64,000 nt of DNA from positions 3,720,001 to 3,784,000 of the forward strand of contig NZ_AP022614.1 of NCBI RefSeq assembly GCF_010730575.1. Reading direction: 5' to 3'. The position numbers and the translations under genes are program-made. Below are positions 18,446-29,551 of this stretch, piece after piece. This DNA is from Mycobacterium parmense (lineage in GTDB: Bacteria; Actinomycetota; Actinomycetes; Mycobacteriales; Mycobacteriaceae). The notes beneath the pieces are model-generated. The model saw only the letters and a program-made list of their open reading frames with translations, did no database searches and was not told the DNA's origin. Position 1 is the stretch's first letter; each line of letters opens with the position of its first letter.

Positions 18446-19318
18446 TCATGCATGTTGGGCGGAGAAATCTCGGGACAGCCGCCGGCCGGTAAACCAGTGG
18501 TCTGCCGGCAAGAAGCCGGTTAACTGTTCGATCGCGACGGCGATCGCAAAGGGGGTGCCGGGGCTGAACGTGGAGACCCATTCGCCGTCGAACGCGCGGG
18601 ACGGGCTGACCAGCACTCTGCCCGCGGTGGTGTCGACGATGCTCAGTCCCACCTCGCTGGTGGAGTGCTTCCCCTCTACGCGGCAGCCGGCGACAACTTC
18701 GACGTAGCTGCGCGGACCTTTGAACACCGACTCCACCACCGGTCGGGCCGATTGCGGGATACCCAGGTAATCAAGGACTTCGGCCAGCGGAGCGCCGGAG
18801 CGCAGCCGCTCGTCGGCTCGGGCCCCGACCCGCATCGGCATGCTGAACTCCTCGAATCGCGCCGGCGGACGCTGCGCGAGCCCCACACCGAGGACCGGAA
18901 CGAGCCCCCGAGGCTCGTCGATATCCATGGCGGTGAAAGTGATCAGCTGCGCGCTGCGCAACGCGATCACCGTCTTTCCCGTGGTGCCGGGGCGCTGGGC
19001 CACGACGCCGCGCAGGAGGTCACCGGCGCCGCCGGCGTCCTTGGCGGGCCCGACGAACCGCAGATCCAGCCACCGATCGGGGAAGCACACCACTCTGATC
19101 CAGTCGGCCACCGCCGAGTCGACGCGGCCGGCTTCTGACACCAGGCCCATCTGAATCAGCTCAGCCTTCTGCCGGTCCAGGAACGCGCTGCGCTGCGCGG
19201 CGTCACGATATGGCGTGGTGATTGCCAAAACCCACGGGAAGGTGCCCGCCCCAATGGTTTCGGCAATGAACCACGCCTGATCGACCGTCAACTCGACGGC
19301 GTTCGGTTCGGCGCTCAT
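18446..19318 (-). CDS. espG3: ESX-3 secretion-associated chaperone EspG3
   Basis: The start ATG 19318 gives 290 residues (M. tuberculosis 295). EspG proteins are cytosolic chaperones that bind the helical tip of PE-PPE pairs and deliver them to their own ESX system. The opening [22 protein letters not shown] and the C-terminal [18 protein letters not shown] are typical. Only 10 bp separate it from esxH. It probably serves PPE4/PE5 and the two other PPE proteins of this window that share the ESX-3-type N-terminal domain. Confidence 0.93.
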   Translation of the reverse strand: MSAEPNAVELTVDQAWFIAETIGAGTFPWVLAITTPYRDAAQRSAFLDRQKAELIQMGLVSEAGRVDSAVADWIRVVCFPDRWLDLRFVGPAKDAGGAGDLLRGVVAQRPGTTGKTVIALRSAQLITFTAMDIDEPRGLVPVLGVGLAQRPPARFEEFSMPMRVGARADERLRSGAPLAEVLDYLGIPQSARPVVESVFKGPRSYVEVVAGCRVEGKHSTSEVGLSIVDTTAGRVLVSPSRAFDGEWVSTFSPGTPFAIAVAIEQLTGFLPADHWFTGRRLSRDFSAQHA

Positions 19319-19328
19319 GAAGTCAGAA

Positions 19329-19619
19329 CTAGCCGCCCCACCGGGCGGCTTCGGCCGTGTCGCGGGCGTACATGGCCAACGTGTTGGCCTCATGGGTGCT
19401 GGCCATCGACTGATAGGCCCGCACCAGGGCCTCCATGGCCTGGTTCCACTGGGCCTGCCACACCTGATACGCCATGCCGGTATCACCCTGCCAGGCACTC
19501 GACAACGCGGCCTGCTCACTGGCGATATCAGCACCCAGGCTCTGCAACGTGCCCGCATAGCCCGACATATCCCCGGCATGACCCAGCATCGCCGGGTAGT
19601 TGTACATAATCTGCGACAT
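19329..19619 (-). CDS. esxH: ESX-3 substrate EsxH, WXG100 protein (copy 1)
   Basis: The protein has 96 residues starting at ATG 19619 behind AAAGGA. It is a helical hairpin with the WxG turn (SAWQGDTG, Trp43), secreted as a 1:1 dimer with EsxG. Of the zinc-site residues described for M. tuberculosis EsxH, His14, His76 and Glu77 are kept, while position 70 is Gln (VRAYQSM), where M. tuberculosis has His. The C-terminal codons contain a perfect 7-bp hairpin (19332-19349). It is identical in protein sequence to the second copy at 44553-44843. Confidence 0.95.
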   Translation of the reverse strand: MSQIMYNYPAMLGHAGDMSGYAGTLQSLGADIASEQAALSSAWQGDTGMAYQVWQAQWNQAMEALVRAYQSMASTHEANTLAMYARDTAEAARWGG

Positions 19620-19648
19620 CACAAGTCCTTTCGCAACTAACGGAGAGA

Positions 19649-19942
19649 TCAGAACCCGGTGTAACCCGACGCCGCCGCCGCATCGGCAGCCACATAGGTC
19701 CCCGCGGCATCCCCCAGATTGGCCTGAGCGATATCCAACAACGTGTTCACCCGCGCCGCGGCCTCCACGAACCGGGCATGCGCGGCCTGAAACGCCGCCG
19801 ACGCCTCACCCTGATGAAAAGCCTGCGCCGACACCGCCTCCTGCTCAGCCTGACCGATCGTGCTGCGCATCAACCCCGCCTTAGCCCCAAACGCCGACTG
19901 CGCCGCCACCAACTGCGGAATATGCGCATCCAACAAACTCAT
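19649..19942 (-). CDS. esxG: ESX-3 substrate EsxG, WXG100-family partner (copy 1)
   Basis: The protein has 97 residues with a good ribosome site (GGAAGGA) before ATG 19942. It contains the EsxG features [20 protein letters not shown] and the C-terminal [15 protein letters not shown], with the secretion-signal-type YxxxD/E pattern in the EsxG-EsxH pair. It forms a heterodimer with EsxH and is exported by ESX-3. The protein is identical to the second copy at 44873-45166. It is separated from esxH by 29 bp. Confidence 0.95.
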   Translation of the reverse strand: MSLLDAHIPQLVAAQSAFGAKAGLMRSTIGQAEQEAVSAQAFHQGEASAAFQAAHARFVEAAARVNTLLDIAQANLGDAAGTYVAADAAAASGYTGF

Positions 19943-19978
19943 AACAAATCCTTCCCTGGAAGTCCTTCGGTCTTTCGA

Positions 19979-21502
19979 TCACGTGCGGGCACTGGACTGA
20001 CTGTCGTACCCCCCTTTCCCCGACCCGTTCGGGCCACCGAGCTCGTGGTCCCAACTACCCGGCACCATCGGCATCCTCGGGCCGCCGCCGAACTCGTCGC
20101 CGGCCAGCTTGGTCAACCCGGCCGCTTGCCCGACGGACTCCTTTTGCGCCGTTCCGGTGAACCCCAGCGCCCCGGCCCCATTTCCGGAGGCCATCGCTGC
20201 GACCAATTGACGCTCATCGTCGGCGCCATAATCCGGAGTGACGTCGATGTCGGCATCCATGTTCAGGAACTCGTCGCCGTGCTCGCGCATTGCGGCCCGC
20301 CTGCGCCGCCGCGACCGCGTCTGCGCCCGGCTCGCCACCGCCGCCCCGGCCGCGGGAATGGTCGCCGCCGGTGCCTTGGCCCCGCCCCTGCCCCCCAGCG
20401 TCGGCCCGAATCCCGTGTCCGGATCCCCGCCGCCGCCGACGACATACGCGACACTGCCGGTCGCGGCGGCCGGGGCCGGCGCGGCGGGCGCGCTACCACC
20501 GGCGGGAGCGGACGCCGGAGCGCCTGCAGGGGCAACGACCGTCGGAGCCATGGTCGCGATGGGCCAGGTATGCTGCCCGGCCGAAGCGAGCACCGGCGCG
20601 GCGGCGGCTCCCGCGGCCACGGGTGCCGCGATCGGCGCGATCTCGGCGGCCGGCAGTGTGATCGAGCCCAGGCTCAGGCTGACGCCGAGCGACAGCGCCA
20701 AGAGCATGGGGCCATAGGTCACGATGGGCGAGATGACCTCGTAGGCGGCAAAGAAAAACAGCGGACCGTAAGCCACCAGTGCCGCAGCCGGATTCGTCGC
20801 GAACGCGGTGATGATCTGCCGCAGCGTGCCGACCGGGTTCTGCAGCAGCGTCTGGAATTCGCCAAACCCGTCCTCATAGAGGTTCGTGAAGGACTGCACC
20901 AGTTGCAGGAGCGAGGAAACCGGGTTGCTCTGGGACGCGGCGTTGGCGCCGTCCAGCTTCACGATCGCGGGCGCCACGGCGGTCCTGGGCGCCGAGGCCA
21001 GCGCCGCACCGGACGCCGCCTGGTAGGCGCCCATGGCGGTGGCTGCCTGGACCCACATCCGCACGTAGTCGGCCTCGTTGAGCGCGATCGGAATCGTGTT
21101 GATGCCGAAGAAGTTCGTGGCGAGCAGCACCCCGTGCAGCAGGTGGCTTGCGGCCAGCTCCATCAGCGTCGGCATGCCCGTCAGCGCGGTGGTATACGCC
21201 GTCGCCGCGACCTCGTGTTGCGCGGCCACCGCCGCGCTGTCGGCGCTGGCCTGCTGCAACCACGCCGCATAGGGCAGGTGCGCGGCCACATACTCTTCGG
21301 CACTCGGCCCCTGCCATGCACCCGCCTGCACCGCCCCCACGAGCCCACTGAGTTCGCTAGCCGCCGAGGCGTATTCGGCGCTCAGCGCGGTCCAGGCGCC
21401 AGCGGCCACCAACAGCGGCGCCGGCCCCGGGCCGGTGCTCAGCAACGCCGAATGCACTTCCGGCGGCGAAGCCATCCAGATGGGCCCGAACGGGGATGTC
21501 AT
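19979..21502 (-). CDS. PPE4: PPE family protein PPE4, ESX-3 locus
   Basis: The protein has 507 residues. The PPE domain (about 1-180) has the PPE motif in [12 protein letters not shown] and the WxG motif [12 protein letters not shown], and ends in [22 protein letters not shown] middle hydrophobic region and an Ala/Pro linker follow, then an Arg-rich patch. The last part ([37 protein letters not shown]) is also found in the two other PPE proteins of this window. It pairs with PE5, encoded 2 bp upstream, and is an expected ESX-3 substrate linked to iron uptake. Confidence 0.93.
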   Translation of the reverse strand: MTSPFGPIWMASPPEVHSALLSTGPGPAPLLVAAGAWTALSAEYASAASELSGLVGAVQAGAWQGPSAEEYVAAHLPYAAWLQQASADSAAVAAQHEVAATAYTTALTGMPTLMELAASHLLHGVLLATNFFGINTIPIALNEADYVRMWVQAATAMGAYQAASGAALASAPRTAVAPAIVKLDGANAASQSNPVSSLLQLVQSFTNLYEDGFGEFQTLLQNPVGTLRQIITAFATNPAAALVAYGPLFFFAAYEVISPIVTYGPMLLALSLGVSLSLGSITLPAAEIAPIAAPVAAGAAAAPVLASAGQHTWPIATMAPTVVAPAGAPASAPAGGSAPAAPAPAAATGSVAYVVGGGGDPDTGFGPTLGGRGGAKAPAATIPAAGAAVASRAQTRSRRRRRAAMREHGDEFLNMDADIDVTPDYGADDERQLVAAMASGNGAGALGFTGTAQKESVGQAAGLTKLAGDEFGGGPRMPMVPGSWDHELGGPNGSGKGGYDSQSSART

Positions 21503-21504
21503 CC

Positions 21505-21813
21505 TCAGCTGCCCAAGACTCCGTACGTGGCGGCGGCCGCGCTGTCCCCCGTCAGATAGCTTGCGCCGGCTTGACCCACGCCCACACCGGCGCGCCCGAG
21601 CTCCTCCACGCCCTGCGCCGCGATGGCGGCGTGCTCCTGACCCTGGGCACTGAAGCCGGCGGCGGTCTGCAGCGACACGGGGTCCGCCGCCGGCGGCACC
21701 ACCGCGGTGATGGCGGGAGCCGCCGCCGCATGGGCGGCCGCCAGCCGCGCCGTCAGCGCTTCCACGGCCGCGCTGGTAGCGGCCAGACCTTCGGGAACCA
21801 CTCGTAACGACAT
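21505..21813 (-). CDS. PE5: PE family protein PE5, ESX-3 locus
   Basis: The start ATG 21813 gives 102 residues, the same length as M. tuberculosis PE5. It is a pure PE domain: [20 protein letters not shown] with the PE dipeptide at residues 8-9, a second helix, and the ESX secretion motif YLTGD near the C terminus. It forms a helical complex with PPE4. It lies between eccC3 and PPE4 with very short gaps. Confidence 0.93.
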   Translation of the reverse strand: MSLRVVPEGLAATSAAVEALTARLAAAHAAAAPAITAVVPPAADPVSLQTAAGFSAQGQEHAAIAAQGVEELGRAGVGVGQAGASYLTGDSAAAATYGVLGS

Positions 21814-21850
21814 GCGCACTCCTTTCCGTTACCTTCTGTTTCGTGAACCC

Positions 21851-24800
21851 TCAGTGGGCGAGACCGTCGCCTGCGCCCCGGGCCACGGATTCACTCACTA
21901 GCGGATTGACCAGCTGTACGTAAGTCGGCATGTCGCTGTCTCCCAACAGGATTGCCCGGCCCGCAGGCAACCGGCCAAAGCGCTGGCCCCGGATCTTGCC
22001 ACCGTCCTGCTGACTGCCCGACAGCATCAACGTGGTCGCCTGCAGGTCGTTGAAGCGGCGCAGCAACGAATTGGTCATCAGAGCGTGCCCGGATCCGGTG
22101 GCGCGGGCCGTGACAATCACCCGCAGCCCCAGATCCGCGGCCTGCGACAAGATCCCCAGCAGCGGAGCCCATGGCCGCTGTCCGACGTAAGGTCCGCTCA
22201 TCGCCGGCGAGTCCGGTATCTGGTCGACGTCGTCGATGATCAGGTAGTGCGTGTGGCCCTCGTAGGTCCAGCGCGCCAGGTCGGCAGCCGACAAGCCGGC
22301 CGGCGGTCGCCGCGATTCGATGATGTTGGCCAGACCGAGCATCGCCGGAATGATCCGGTCGATGTTGGCGGTGTATTCGTTGTCGGGAAACAGCGGCTCG
22401 TCGACGAGGTGGAGCCGCCGGTCCAGCACGGTGAAGGCCACCTGGTCAGGTGTCGAGTTCTCGCGAATGGTGCGGATGATGTGGCGCAGCAGCGTGGTCT
22501 TGCCCGTTTTGCTGTCACCGAACACCATGAGCAACGGGTTGTCGGCGAAGTGGACAACGACCGGTGCGAGGTCCTCTTCGCGCTGGCCGATGACCACTTG
22601 CTCGGGGCCTCGATAGAGGGGCTCCACCGCCTCGGGGGCGAGGTTGGTGGGGAGCAGCCGTACCGGCGGGGCAGCCACGCCCGGGTAGCGGGCATTGATC
22701 GTGGCGAGCTGGTCCAGCTCCGGAGCCGCGAACAGGAAATGCTCGCCGGCCATGGTCAATCCGCGACCCGGCTGATCGTGCGGGACGGCATCTGCGGGTC
22801 GGCGCAGCGCGCCGATCACCCGCACGTTGCTGTCGCGCGCATCGTGCAGCTTGAGCTCGAGTCGCAGGCCCAGGCCGTCGCGCATCGCCAGCGGCACCTC
22901 CAGCCAGCTCGGGGTGGTGACGACTACGTGGATGCCATAGCCCAGCCCGATGTTGACCAGCTCACTGACCTTGCCCAACAACGGATTACGGGTGTTGAAC
23001 TGGTCGGTGTTGTCACGGCCGAAGGCGTAGAGGTTGTCGATGACCAGGAACACCTCGCCATACCCGTCATCGGGGGCACGACCATTATTGTCCCGGAACA
23101 TTCCTCGCTTCTGCCTGGACAGCAGCAGCTGCTCCAGTTCGCCGAAGGTGCGGCGGATACGTTCGGGTTCCAGCGCGGACGCGACGCTACCGACATGTGC
23201 CAGATCCTCGAGTGCGCGCAGTTGGCCGCCGCCGTAGTCCAGGCAGTAGAACGTGACCTCCCGGGGCGAGTGCATGCTGGCCGCGGACATGATAAAGGTC
23301 TGCAGCGCAGTGGATTTCCCGGACTTGGGGCCGCCGTGGATCACCATGTTGCCGGCCGAGGACGTGGCGTCGAACACCAGCGGATCGCGGCGCATCTCGA
23401 AAGGCTTGTCGATCTCACCCAACGGCCACCGCATCTCCCGTGGCGACACCCCGGAGCGAGCCAGCACCGTGGTCAACGGGATCGGTTCGTCCAGCGGCGG
23501 CAGCCACAGCTGGGGCGCCCGTGGCCCGTAGCGTGCCAGTTGCTCGCCGATGGTCGCGATCAGCTTGCGCGGCGGACCGCCCATCTCCTCTTCCTCGGGG
23601 CCGGGCACCACCACCGCCTGGTCCGGTTCCACCCGACCGGCCGTGAACACTCTCGGCTCCGGAATCGACTGCAACACAATCTGTTTGGCTTGCCGTGGCG
23701 GATCGTAGATGCCGTCGACGTAGGTGCTGCGGAACTTGATCGGGGTCGCACCCGGGGCGGGCACCAGAAAGCCCTCACCCTTGTGCTCTTTACCCGATTC
23801 GATGTGATAGGCGTCGTCCACGCCGATGATCTGGCGCGAGACGCTGGGGCTGGCCACCTTCAAACCGATGCGGTAGGAGGTGTTCTTGTCGATGTCCTTT
23901 ATCTTGCCCACGTCCAGTGTCTGAGACGCGAACAGGATGTGGATGCGGAACGAGCGGCCCTTGCGTGCAACGTAATCGAACAGTTCCGCGTATTCCGGGT
24001 GGTCGGCCAACATCAAGGTGAACTCGTCGGCGACCACGAACAGTGTCGGCAGCGGCGGCAGATCGTGTCCGGCCGCGATGGCGTTCTCGTACTCGACCAC
24101 CGAGTTGAACGCGCTGCCCTGAACGCGGCGGCCCGACTCGCGCAGCAAGGCCTCCCGGCGGGCCACCTCGCCGCGCAGCGTGTCGGCGAACCTGTCGGCC
24201 AGCGACTTCTTCTCCGCCATGTTCGAGATCACCGCGACAACCTGCGGGAAATCACGGAAGCTGTCGGCGCCGGCCTCACCCTTGAAGTCGGCATAGATGA
24301 CGATCAGCCGGTCGGCGGAATGGGTCGTCAACAAAGCCAACAAGATTGACATCAGGGTCTGGGACTTGCCCGAGCCGGTCATACCGATCATCAGCCCGTG
24401 CGGTCCCATCCCGCCCTCGGCCTCGTCCTTGAGGTCGAAGATCAGCGGCTCGCCGGTCGTGGTGACACCGATGGGGACGCGCAATTCATCGTCGCGGCGG
24501 CGCGGCGCCCACAGCGTGGGCACGTCCAGTTGCGACGCGTCCGGGATATTCAACAGCGTGGTGAAGCTCGCGCCGCGGGTGGCCGCCGAGCGCAGCCCGG
24601 TGTGGGTGGGATTGGAATCCCAGCGCGACAGCTGACGGGCCAGACTGGCGGCCTCCTCGGCGCCGAGTTGATCGGCGCTGTCGATGTAGGGTTGCCAGCC
24701 GCCCGTCAGCCAGCGGGCGATGGAGCCGCCTCGGCCGCCCCCGCTGATACGCAGGATCGGCTTCTCCGGATCCGAATACTGCTCGCGGTGTGGAGGTGTC

Positions 24801-25831
24801 GCCGAGTAGTGCACAACGGTGACCCCCGCGCGGCCGAGAGCCAGCGCCGACGCTTTCACGTCATAGTCGGCATCGTCGACGATGATCAGCAGGTGCCGCA
24901 GCGCATCGGCCGGCCGCCCGGTGAACGCGGGCCGGTCTTGCAGCGTCGGAGCCAGGAGCGCGACCAATTCGTCTGGCTCGGTCGACAAGAAGCGTGCCGG
25001 GCCGACACCGTCGAGCTCGCCGGGAACGTCGACGTGCGGCAGCCACTTCAGCCACGACCAGTCCGGGCTCTCCAAATCGCGGGTGGCCAGTGCCACGCCG
25101 AGCACAGTCGGGTCGTGCCAAGTGACCGCCTGCGCGACCCAGGCCCGCAACGCGCCCCGCACGTCCTGCGGCTCACCCAAGACGGTGATGTGCGAGACCT
25201 TGGTCAGGTCGATTCCGGTCGGCACGTCGCGCACGGTGCGGTGGGTGTCGAGCAGGCTGCGTAACGCGCTGTGCGACACCGGTTCCAGGTCGATTTCGTC
25301 CGCTGTTTCGTTGACCCGCAGCGGCGTGTCGAGGGGAACCTGGTGGCGGCCGGCGCGCAGCACCAGGAAGTCCGGATCGTGCGGGTCACGCTCCCATTGA
25401 CGGCGAGATCCGGGCACGGTCGCCAACGTCGCCGGGTCGGGATGCGACCACTGCGCGGCGGCGCGCTGCTGGGCTGCATGGGTCCGGATGTTGTCCCGGA
25501 CCACCGACAGGTAGCGCAGATAGTCGGCCCGTTCCGCGTCGACCTCTTCCGTGCGCATCTTGTTGCCGGTACCGCGATAGAGAGCGGTCGCGGCCAGCAA
25601 TAGCACGAATGGGAAGAACAGCGTCTGCGGCGAGATGACCCGCATGCCGGTGGCGAACAGCGCGACGATCATGCCGACGATCAGCATGACGATCACGACA
25701 GGCAGCGCGCGCCGCAACAGCGACGGCGGTATCACCCGGGGCAGCTCGGGGGGCGCCTCGATGGTGATGGCGCCTTTACGAGTGGTCGGCGGCGCCAGCC
25801 GTCGCCGTGCTTCGAAGATAAGTCGGCTCAT
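21851..25831 (-). CDS. eccC3: ESX-3 FtsK/SpoIIIE-type ATPase EccC3
   Basis: The start ATG 25831 gives 1326 residues (M. tuberculosis 1330). Two membrane helices lie near residues 40-90. Three ATPase domains follow, each with a P-loop: GMTGSGKSQ (about 482), GGPKSGKST (about 835) and GDSKTGKTT (about 1105). Domain 1 powers the translocon; domains 2 and 3 bind substrate signals. The start overlaps the eccB3 stop (ATGA). It is the motor of ESX-3 and recognises EsxG-EsxH and the PE/PPE cargo encoded downstream. Confidence 0.95.
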   Translation of the reverse strand: MSRLIFEARRRLAPPTTRKGAITIEAPPELPRVIPPSLLRRALPVVIVMLIVGMIVALFATGMRVISPQTLFFPFVLLLAATALYRGTGNKMRTEEVDAERADYLRYLSVVRDNIRTHAAQQRAAAQWSHPDPATLATVPGSRRQWERDPHDPDFLVLRAGRHQVPLDTPLRVNETADEIDLEPVSHSALRSLLDTHRTVRDVPTGIDLTKVSHITVLGEPQDVRGALRAWVAQAVTWHDPTVLGVALATRDLESPDWSWLKWLPHVDVPGELDGVGPARFLSTEPDELVALLAPTLQDRPAFTGRPADALRHLLIIVDDADYDVKASALALGRAGVTVVHYSATPPHREQYSDPEKPILRISGGGRGGSIARWLTGGWQPYIDSADQLGAEEAASLARQLSRWDSNPTHTGLRSAATRGASFTTLLNIPDASQLDVPTLWAPRRRDDELRVPIGVTTTGEPLIFDLKDEAEGGMGPHGLMIGMTGSGKSQTLMSILLALLTTHSADRLIVIYADFKGEAGADSFRDFPQVVAVISNMAEKKSLADRFADTLRGEVARREALLRESGRRVQGSAFNSVVEYENAIAAGHDLPPLPTLFVVADEFTLMLADHPEYAELFDYVARKGRSFRIHILFASQTLDVGKIKDIDKNTSYRIGLKVASPSVSRQIIGVDDAYHIESGKEHKGEGFLVPAPGATPIKFRSTYVDGIYDPPRQAKQIVLQSIPEPRVFTAGRVEPDQAVVVPGPEEEEMGGPPRKLIATIGEQLARYGPRAPQLWLPPLDEPIPLTTVLARSGVSPREMRWPLGEIDKPFEMRRDPLVFDATSSAGNMVIHGGPKSGKSTALQTFIMSAASMHSPREVTFYCLDYGGGQLRALEDLAHVGSVASALEPERIRRTFGELEQLLLSRQKRGMFRDNNGRAPDDGYGEVFLVIDNLYAFGRDNTDQFNTRNPLLGKVSELVNIGLGYGIHVVVTTPSWLEVPLAMRDGLGLRLELKLHDARDSNVRVIGALRRPADAVPHDQPGRGLTMAGEHFLFAAPELDQLATINARYPGVAAPPVRLLPTNLAPEAVEPLYRGPEQVVIGQREEDLAPVVVHFADNPLLMVFGDSKTGKTTLLRHIIRTIRENSTPDQVAFTVLDRRLHLVDEPLFPDNEYTANIDRIIPAMLGLANIIESRRPPAGLSAADLARWTYEGHTHYLIIDDVDQIPDSPAMSGPYVGQRPWAPLLGILSQAADLGLRVIVTARATGSGHALMTNSLLRRFNDLQATTLMLSGSQQDGGKIRGQRFGRLPAGRAILLGDSDMPTYVQLVNPLVSESVARGAGDGLAH

Positions 25832-27465
25832 CGGGTGCCTCCCCCGCTCGCGGATGGTGCCCCCACTTCGGCCGACGCGAGGCGACCGGGCCTGCTGTCG
25901 GGCGCCAAGCCGTCGTGCGCCAGCAGCGCGTCGGCGCGAGACAGCGTAGGGCCGGTTGCAAACAGCGACAGTATCGACCACGGGATGGGGACGGCAGGCG
26001 GGGTCAAGCCAAGGGCCTCAACCGTTTTGCCATTTCCGCCGTTCTCCGATTCGTTGTCGATGCCGTAGCGGACTCCGGTGTCGGAAACCCAGAACAGCGA
26101 CCCGGTACCCGGTGAGGAGTCACCTCCGCCCACGGTTTGGGTGAAGTAGCCGGTGCCTGGAACGATGGCGACCCGGCTGGCTGATCCTTGGGAGCCGCCG
26201 CCGACCAGGTTGACGGTATGGATCGAATCAGGCACCGGGAGAGTCGAACCGGACAGCAGCCTCAGCGAGCTGGTGGCGGCCCCTGCCGGCTTGCTCCAGT
26301 ACGCACAGGTGACGGGATCTTTCGCCGTGTCGACAAGGTCGACCTGCTGGTCGGGGTAGCGCGCGGTGTCCAGAAGGCGTGACACCGGCAGCCTGGCCAC
26401 CGCGTCGGCGCCGAGGTGCGGCGGTTGGTCCAGGCCATAGGTGTTGGTGTTGCGCAGGATCGCGGCGAGCACAGGCGAGATGGGCTGCAGCCCGTCCGGC
26501 AGCACCGCGTAATACTGCACGGCGCCTGGCGACTTCTGATCCAGGCCGTAAGACGCCACCACCGCCCCGATCGGCGCAGGCACCGGGTAGCCCGCCGGGG
26601 CACCGGCATTCGGGATGGCCGGCGCTGCCAGCGGCGGAGCCTCGGGAATCGCGTTGAACAACCCCAACGCGACAGGTCTCGGCGCAGGGACCTCGGTGCC
26701 CAGGCCCAGCGCGTTCGTGACCGCGTGGTCGGCCAGGTTGATCTGGCTGCGCCTGCCGTCCCACAGCAGCCACGTGCTGGTTCCACGGTCACCGGAGAAT
26801 TCGGCGAGCACCGCCTGCCTGGCCGCGAGGGTGGCTGCGCGGGCCCCGCCCGTGTCGGGTTGCCCCGCGATCACCGTGACGCCCGTGCTGTGTGCAGAGC
26901 GCGACGTTCCACTGACCGCATCACATACCGTCCAGTTGGCATCGTGCGAGGCGTTCTGCACCATGCGCTCCGGTGCGCCCGGGATGCCGATCAGGTTGCC
27001 ACGCGGAAAGTGGTCCAGCTCACTGCTTTTCACGGCCGTGGGGTCGACAGGCCGGCCAACGATCAGTCGGGCCGAGGTGAGGTTGAGCACCGGGTGCAGT
27101 TCGTCGCCCACGCGTACATACAGCGCGTCGGTGGATCGATCGGCCAGCACCGGACTGTCGCCCGCCGATCCGCTGGGCCTGATCAGGGAGAAGACGAAGC
27201 ATCCGGCCAACCCGGTGATCAGGATGAGCACCCCCATCAGCACCGCGCGCGACTGGGTGCGCAGCGGGTCCACCAGCATCCTGGTGTCGTGCAACGCGAT
27301 ACCGGACGCGATGCGGCGCATGATGAAGCGCCAGCCGGTCACCTGATGACGCGTGACGAAGCCCCGGCGGTAGCGCACCTGATCGGGATTGTCATTGACG
27401 GGGGTTCGCGACGAGAACGAACGTCGTTCGCCGACCCATTCGCCATCCGGATCGGGACTCGTCAT
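25828..27465 (-). CDS. eccB3: ESX-3 membrane component EccB3
   Basis: The protein has 545 residues (M. tuberculosis 538). The short cytosolic N terminus ([20 protein letters not shown]) precedes one membrane helix (about residues 74-95) and a large periplasmic domain with repeated beta elements. EccB joins the four ESX protomers in the periplasm. Its ATG overlaps the eccA3 stop (ATGA). Confidence 0.95.
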   Translation of the reverse strand: MTSPDPDGEWVGERRSFSSRTPVNDNPDQVRYRRGFVTRHQVTGWRFIMRRIASGIALHDTRMLVDPLRTQSRAVLMGVLILITGLAGCFVFSLIRPSGSAGDSPVLADRSTDALYVRVGDELHPVLNLTSARLIVGRPVDPTAVKSSELDHFPRGNLIGIPGAPERMVQNASHDANWTVCDAVSGTSRSAHSTGVTVIAGQPDTGGARAATLAARQAVLAEFSGDRGTSTWLLWDGRRSQINLADHAVTNALGLGTEVPAPRPVALGLFNAIPEAPPLAAPAIPNAGAPAGYPVPAPIGAVVASYGLDQKSPGAVQYYAVLPDGLQPISPVLAAILRNTNTYGLDQPPHLGADAVARLPVSRLLDTARYPDQQVDLVDTAKDPVTCAYWSKPAGAATSSLRLLSGSTLPVPDSIHTVNLVGGGSQGSASRVAIVPGTGYFTQTVGGGDSSPGTGSLFWVSDTGVRYGIDNESENGGNGKTVEALGLTPPAVPIPWSILSLFATGPTLSRADALLAHDGLAPDSRPGRLASAEVGAPSASGGGTR

Positions 27466-29324
27466 GCCGGCACCTCCAGGCCAAGTCCCCGCAGCAGCGG
27501 CTCGACCGAATTTCGCACGTCCTCGGCGGTTATGGTGATCAGCTCCTCGTCCGTGAACTCGCCGGTTTCAGCGTGCGCGGAATGGTCCAACCTGAATTCA
27601 CGTTCCTCCTCGGACTTTTCGACCACGTTGCGGACGAACCGTCCGTTACCGGCGATGTCCAGGCCGCGACGTTCGACCCCGTTGAAGTCGGGTTTGGACG
27701 CTTCGGCCAGATGCGCGAACAGCGCCTCGAGATCTGTCAGCGCACTCGCGTCGAAGGCACTGTCGCGCTTGGCGGCCATGAAGTTCGCGATCTCGATCAG
27801 CTCGGCCGGCTTGTACGACGGGAAGTCGATGCTGCGGGTGAACCGCGACCGCAGGCCTTGGTTCGTGTCCAGGAACTTGTCCAGATCGGCGCGGTAGCCG
27901 GCAATGATCACCACCAGGCGATCGCGGTCGTTTTCCATCCGGGCCAGCAGGGTGTCGATGGCCACCAGGCCGAAGTCGTTCTTGGCGCCGGTGGCGACCA
28001 GCGCGTAGGCCTCATCGAGGAACAGCACGCCGTCCAGTGCGCTGTCGATGACCGCGTTGGTCTTGGCCTCGGTCTCCCCGATGTGCTGGCCGATCAGGTC
28101 GGCGCGGTGCACCTCCCTGATGTTCTCCTTCTTGAGCAACCCCAGACCGCAGTAGATCTTCGCGATGACGCGGGCGATGGTGGTCTTGCCGGTGCCGGGC
28201 GGTCCGGTGAAGACCAGGTGGTGGGTGCGTTGCGCCACCTCGAGCCCGCGCGCCTTGCGCACCAGCTCCATGGCCACCGCACTCTTGAGCCGGGCTACCT
28301 GGTCCTTGACCTGCTCCAAGCCGATGAACTCGTCGAGCTCGCGTTCGGCCTCCGCCAGGAGCAGGTGCTTGCGCTCCTGGGCTCCCGGGTCGACGAAATC
28401 GCCGGGCCTTGGCTCGGTTTCGGGATCCCACGGGTTGGCGCGCGCCGCGATGCGATCCGCGGTCGTGGTGACGATTCCGAAGCTGGTGTCGGAGAGCGCG
28501 TGCTCGACCTGGGCGTTCTCGGGGTGCGCGGCGTACAAGTCCTGCAGCACTTCGCTCGCCGACTCCTCGTCGACGTGGGCACGCAGCACCAGCCCCTTGG
28601 CCAGCGCGCCGTCCATCGCCGCTACCTCGACTGGTCCGTCGGGCTCTTCGAGGTACGACAGCGCCGGCGCGAACATGCCCAGCCGTGCCAGCGCGATGCC
28701 CAGTGTGATCTTGACGGCGTGCGCGAACGCGTCATCGAGGTCGGAGTCGTTGACCATCGGGGTCAGCAACTTGACCACATCCGACCAGCGCTCGGCGCGG
28801 TAATTGATGACGACGGCGACCCACCTGGCCTCGCGCCAGCTCGGTCGACGCTCGGTCAGGCCGCTGACAATCCGGTCGGCCTCGGCGAATTCTCCGGGCC
28901 CCCCCGTCGAAGCCAGCACCGCCGCATAGGCCAGCCGGAAATCGTCGGGAGTCGTGGCGCGAAACTGCAGGTACAAACCGGTGTCGTAGCGAAATCCCAA
29001 GACGCCGGGCGCCAGCTCGACCTGGCGCTGCAGTACGCCGGCCGTGGGCGCGGTCCGGAACACGGCCTCGAGCACCCGCATGGACACGTCGCCGGCAGCG
29101 GCCAGGCCGGTCCAGGCGTCGCACTGGTCATGGGCGACGCGGGTCAGCGCGGTGAAACCGGAGCGCGCCGCAGCCAGGTCCGCGGGACGCTGACGGTCGT
29201 ACACCGCGATCCCCAGGGCGCGGCAACATGTGGCGAAGCGGCTGACGACGTCGTCGTCGACCCTGCTATCTACCCGCGGGCCGGGCGGCTGAGCTGCGAG
29301 CACGCCAGTGTCACCGCGTTCCAC
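27462..29324 (-). CDS. eccA3: ESX-3 cytosolic AAA+ ATPase EccA3
   Basis: The protein has 620 residues from GTG 29324 with a ribosome site GGGAGAGG. The N-terminal half is TPR-like (about 1-290). The C-terminal half is a CbxX/CfqX-type AAA+ domain with Walker A GPPGTGKTTIARV and Walker B GVLFLDEAYALV. EccA is thought to release EspG from PE-PPE cargo. As first gene of the ESX-3 operon it carries the control region: two IdeR-like boxes within 70 bp and a Zur-like box 200 bp upstream. Confidence 0.95.
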   Translation of the reverse strand: MERGDTGVLAAQPPGPRVDSRVDDDVVSRFATCCRALGIAVYDRQRPADLAAARSGFTALTRVAHDQCDAWTGLAAAGDVSMRVLEAVFRTAPTAGVLQRQVELAPGVLGFRYDTGLYLQFRATTPDDFRLAYAAVLASTGGPGEFAEADRIVSGLTERRPSWREARWVAVVINYRAERWSDVVKLLTPMVNDSDLDDAFAHAVKITLGIALARLGMFAPALSYLEEPDGPVEVAAMDGALAKGLVLRAHVDEESASEVLQDLYAAHPENAQVEHALSDTSFGIVTTTADRIAARANPWDPETEPRPGDFVDPGAQERKHLLLAEAERELDEFIGLEQVKDQVARLKSAVAMELVRKARGLEVAQRTHHLVFTGPPGTGKTTIARVIAKIYCGLGLLKKENIREVHRADLIGQHIGETEAKTNAVIDSALDGVLFLDEAYALVATGAKNDFGLVAIDTLLARMENDRDRLVVIIAGYRADLDKFLDTNQGLRSRFTRSIDFPSYKPAELIEIANFMAAKRDSAFDASALTDLEALFAHLAEASKPDFNGVERRGLDIAGNGRFVRNVVEKSEEEREFRLDHSAHAETGEFTDEELITITAEDVRNSVEPLLRGLGLEVPA

Positions 29325-29341
29325 GGCTGCCTCTCCCGAAC

Positions 29342-29360
29342 ATAGTCTCCCCTAACCTAA
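29342..29360 (-). promoter_or_regulatory. IdeR-like iron box, proximal
   Basis: Minus-strand reading TTAGGTTAGGGGAGACTAT matches the IdeR consensus TTAGGTTAGGCTAACCTAA at 14 of 19 positions, with a perfect first half. It starts 18 bp from the eccA3 GTG. Iron-loaded IdeR represses ESX-3 in M. tuberculosis. Confidence 0.65.
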
Positions 29361-29371
29361 CCCGCCTGAAG

Positions 29372-29390
29372 TTAGCATGCCCTAAGCTAA
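29372..29390. promoter_or_regulatory. IdeR-like iron box, distal
   Basis: TTAGCATGCCCTAAGCTAA matches the IdeR consensus at about 13 of 19 positions and has good TTAG/CTAA outer arms. It lies 12 bp beyond the proximal box, the tandem layout expected for cooperative IdeR binding. Confidence 0.65.
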
Positions 29391-29522
29391 CTGTCGAGGT
29401 TCCCAGACTCCATCGATTCACGACTCGGCTCCCGTTCTTGCCGCGTTGATCAGGGGCTTCTGCTCCATGTTCCGTCCATCGAGGCCCACTTCCGCCAGCG
29501 CCCACTAAGCAGAGCACCTTAC

Positions 29523-29537
29523 TGAAAATCATTGTCA
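29523..29537. promoter_or_regulatory. Zur-like box upstream of eccA3
   Basis: TGAAAATCATTGTCA is an imperfect palindrome of the mycobacterial Zur type. It sits between the end of the PPE3-like gene and eccA3, about 200 bp before the eccA3 start. In M. tuberculosis the eccA3 promoter is known to respond to both IdeR and Zur. Confidence 0.75.
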
Positions 29538-29551
29538 TTAGCAAAGCCGGG

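Larger units (their letters stand above)
19329..19942. repeat. esxG-esxH duplicated tract, copy 1 of 2
   Basis: This 614-bp tract is present again at 44553-45166 in the same orientation with only two base differences, both synonymous. One is in the LGAD codon region of esxH, the other in the SGYTGF codons of esxG. Identity starts at the esxG start codon, includes the spacer, and ends at the esxH stop. Flanking bases differ on both sides. Confidence 0.95.

Noticed and set aside
19778..21559. 593-codon plus-strand frame across PPE4, PE5 and esxG
   Set aside because: It is antisense to well-recognised genes, Arg/His-rich, and without any family feature; open only because of high GC.
22085..24349. 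754-codon plus-strand frame antisense to eccC3
   Set aside because: Shadow of the EccC3 ATPase domains; no start signal or recognisable domain.
27573..29345. 590-codon plus-strand frame antisense to eccA3
   Set aside because: Composition and lack of motifs mark it as a GC-driven shadow of eccA3.
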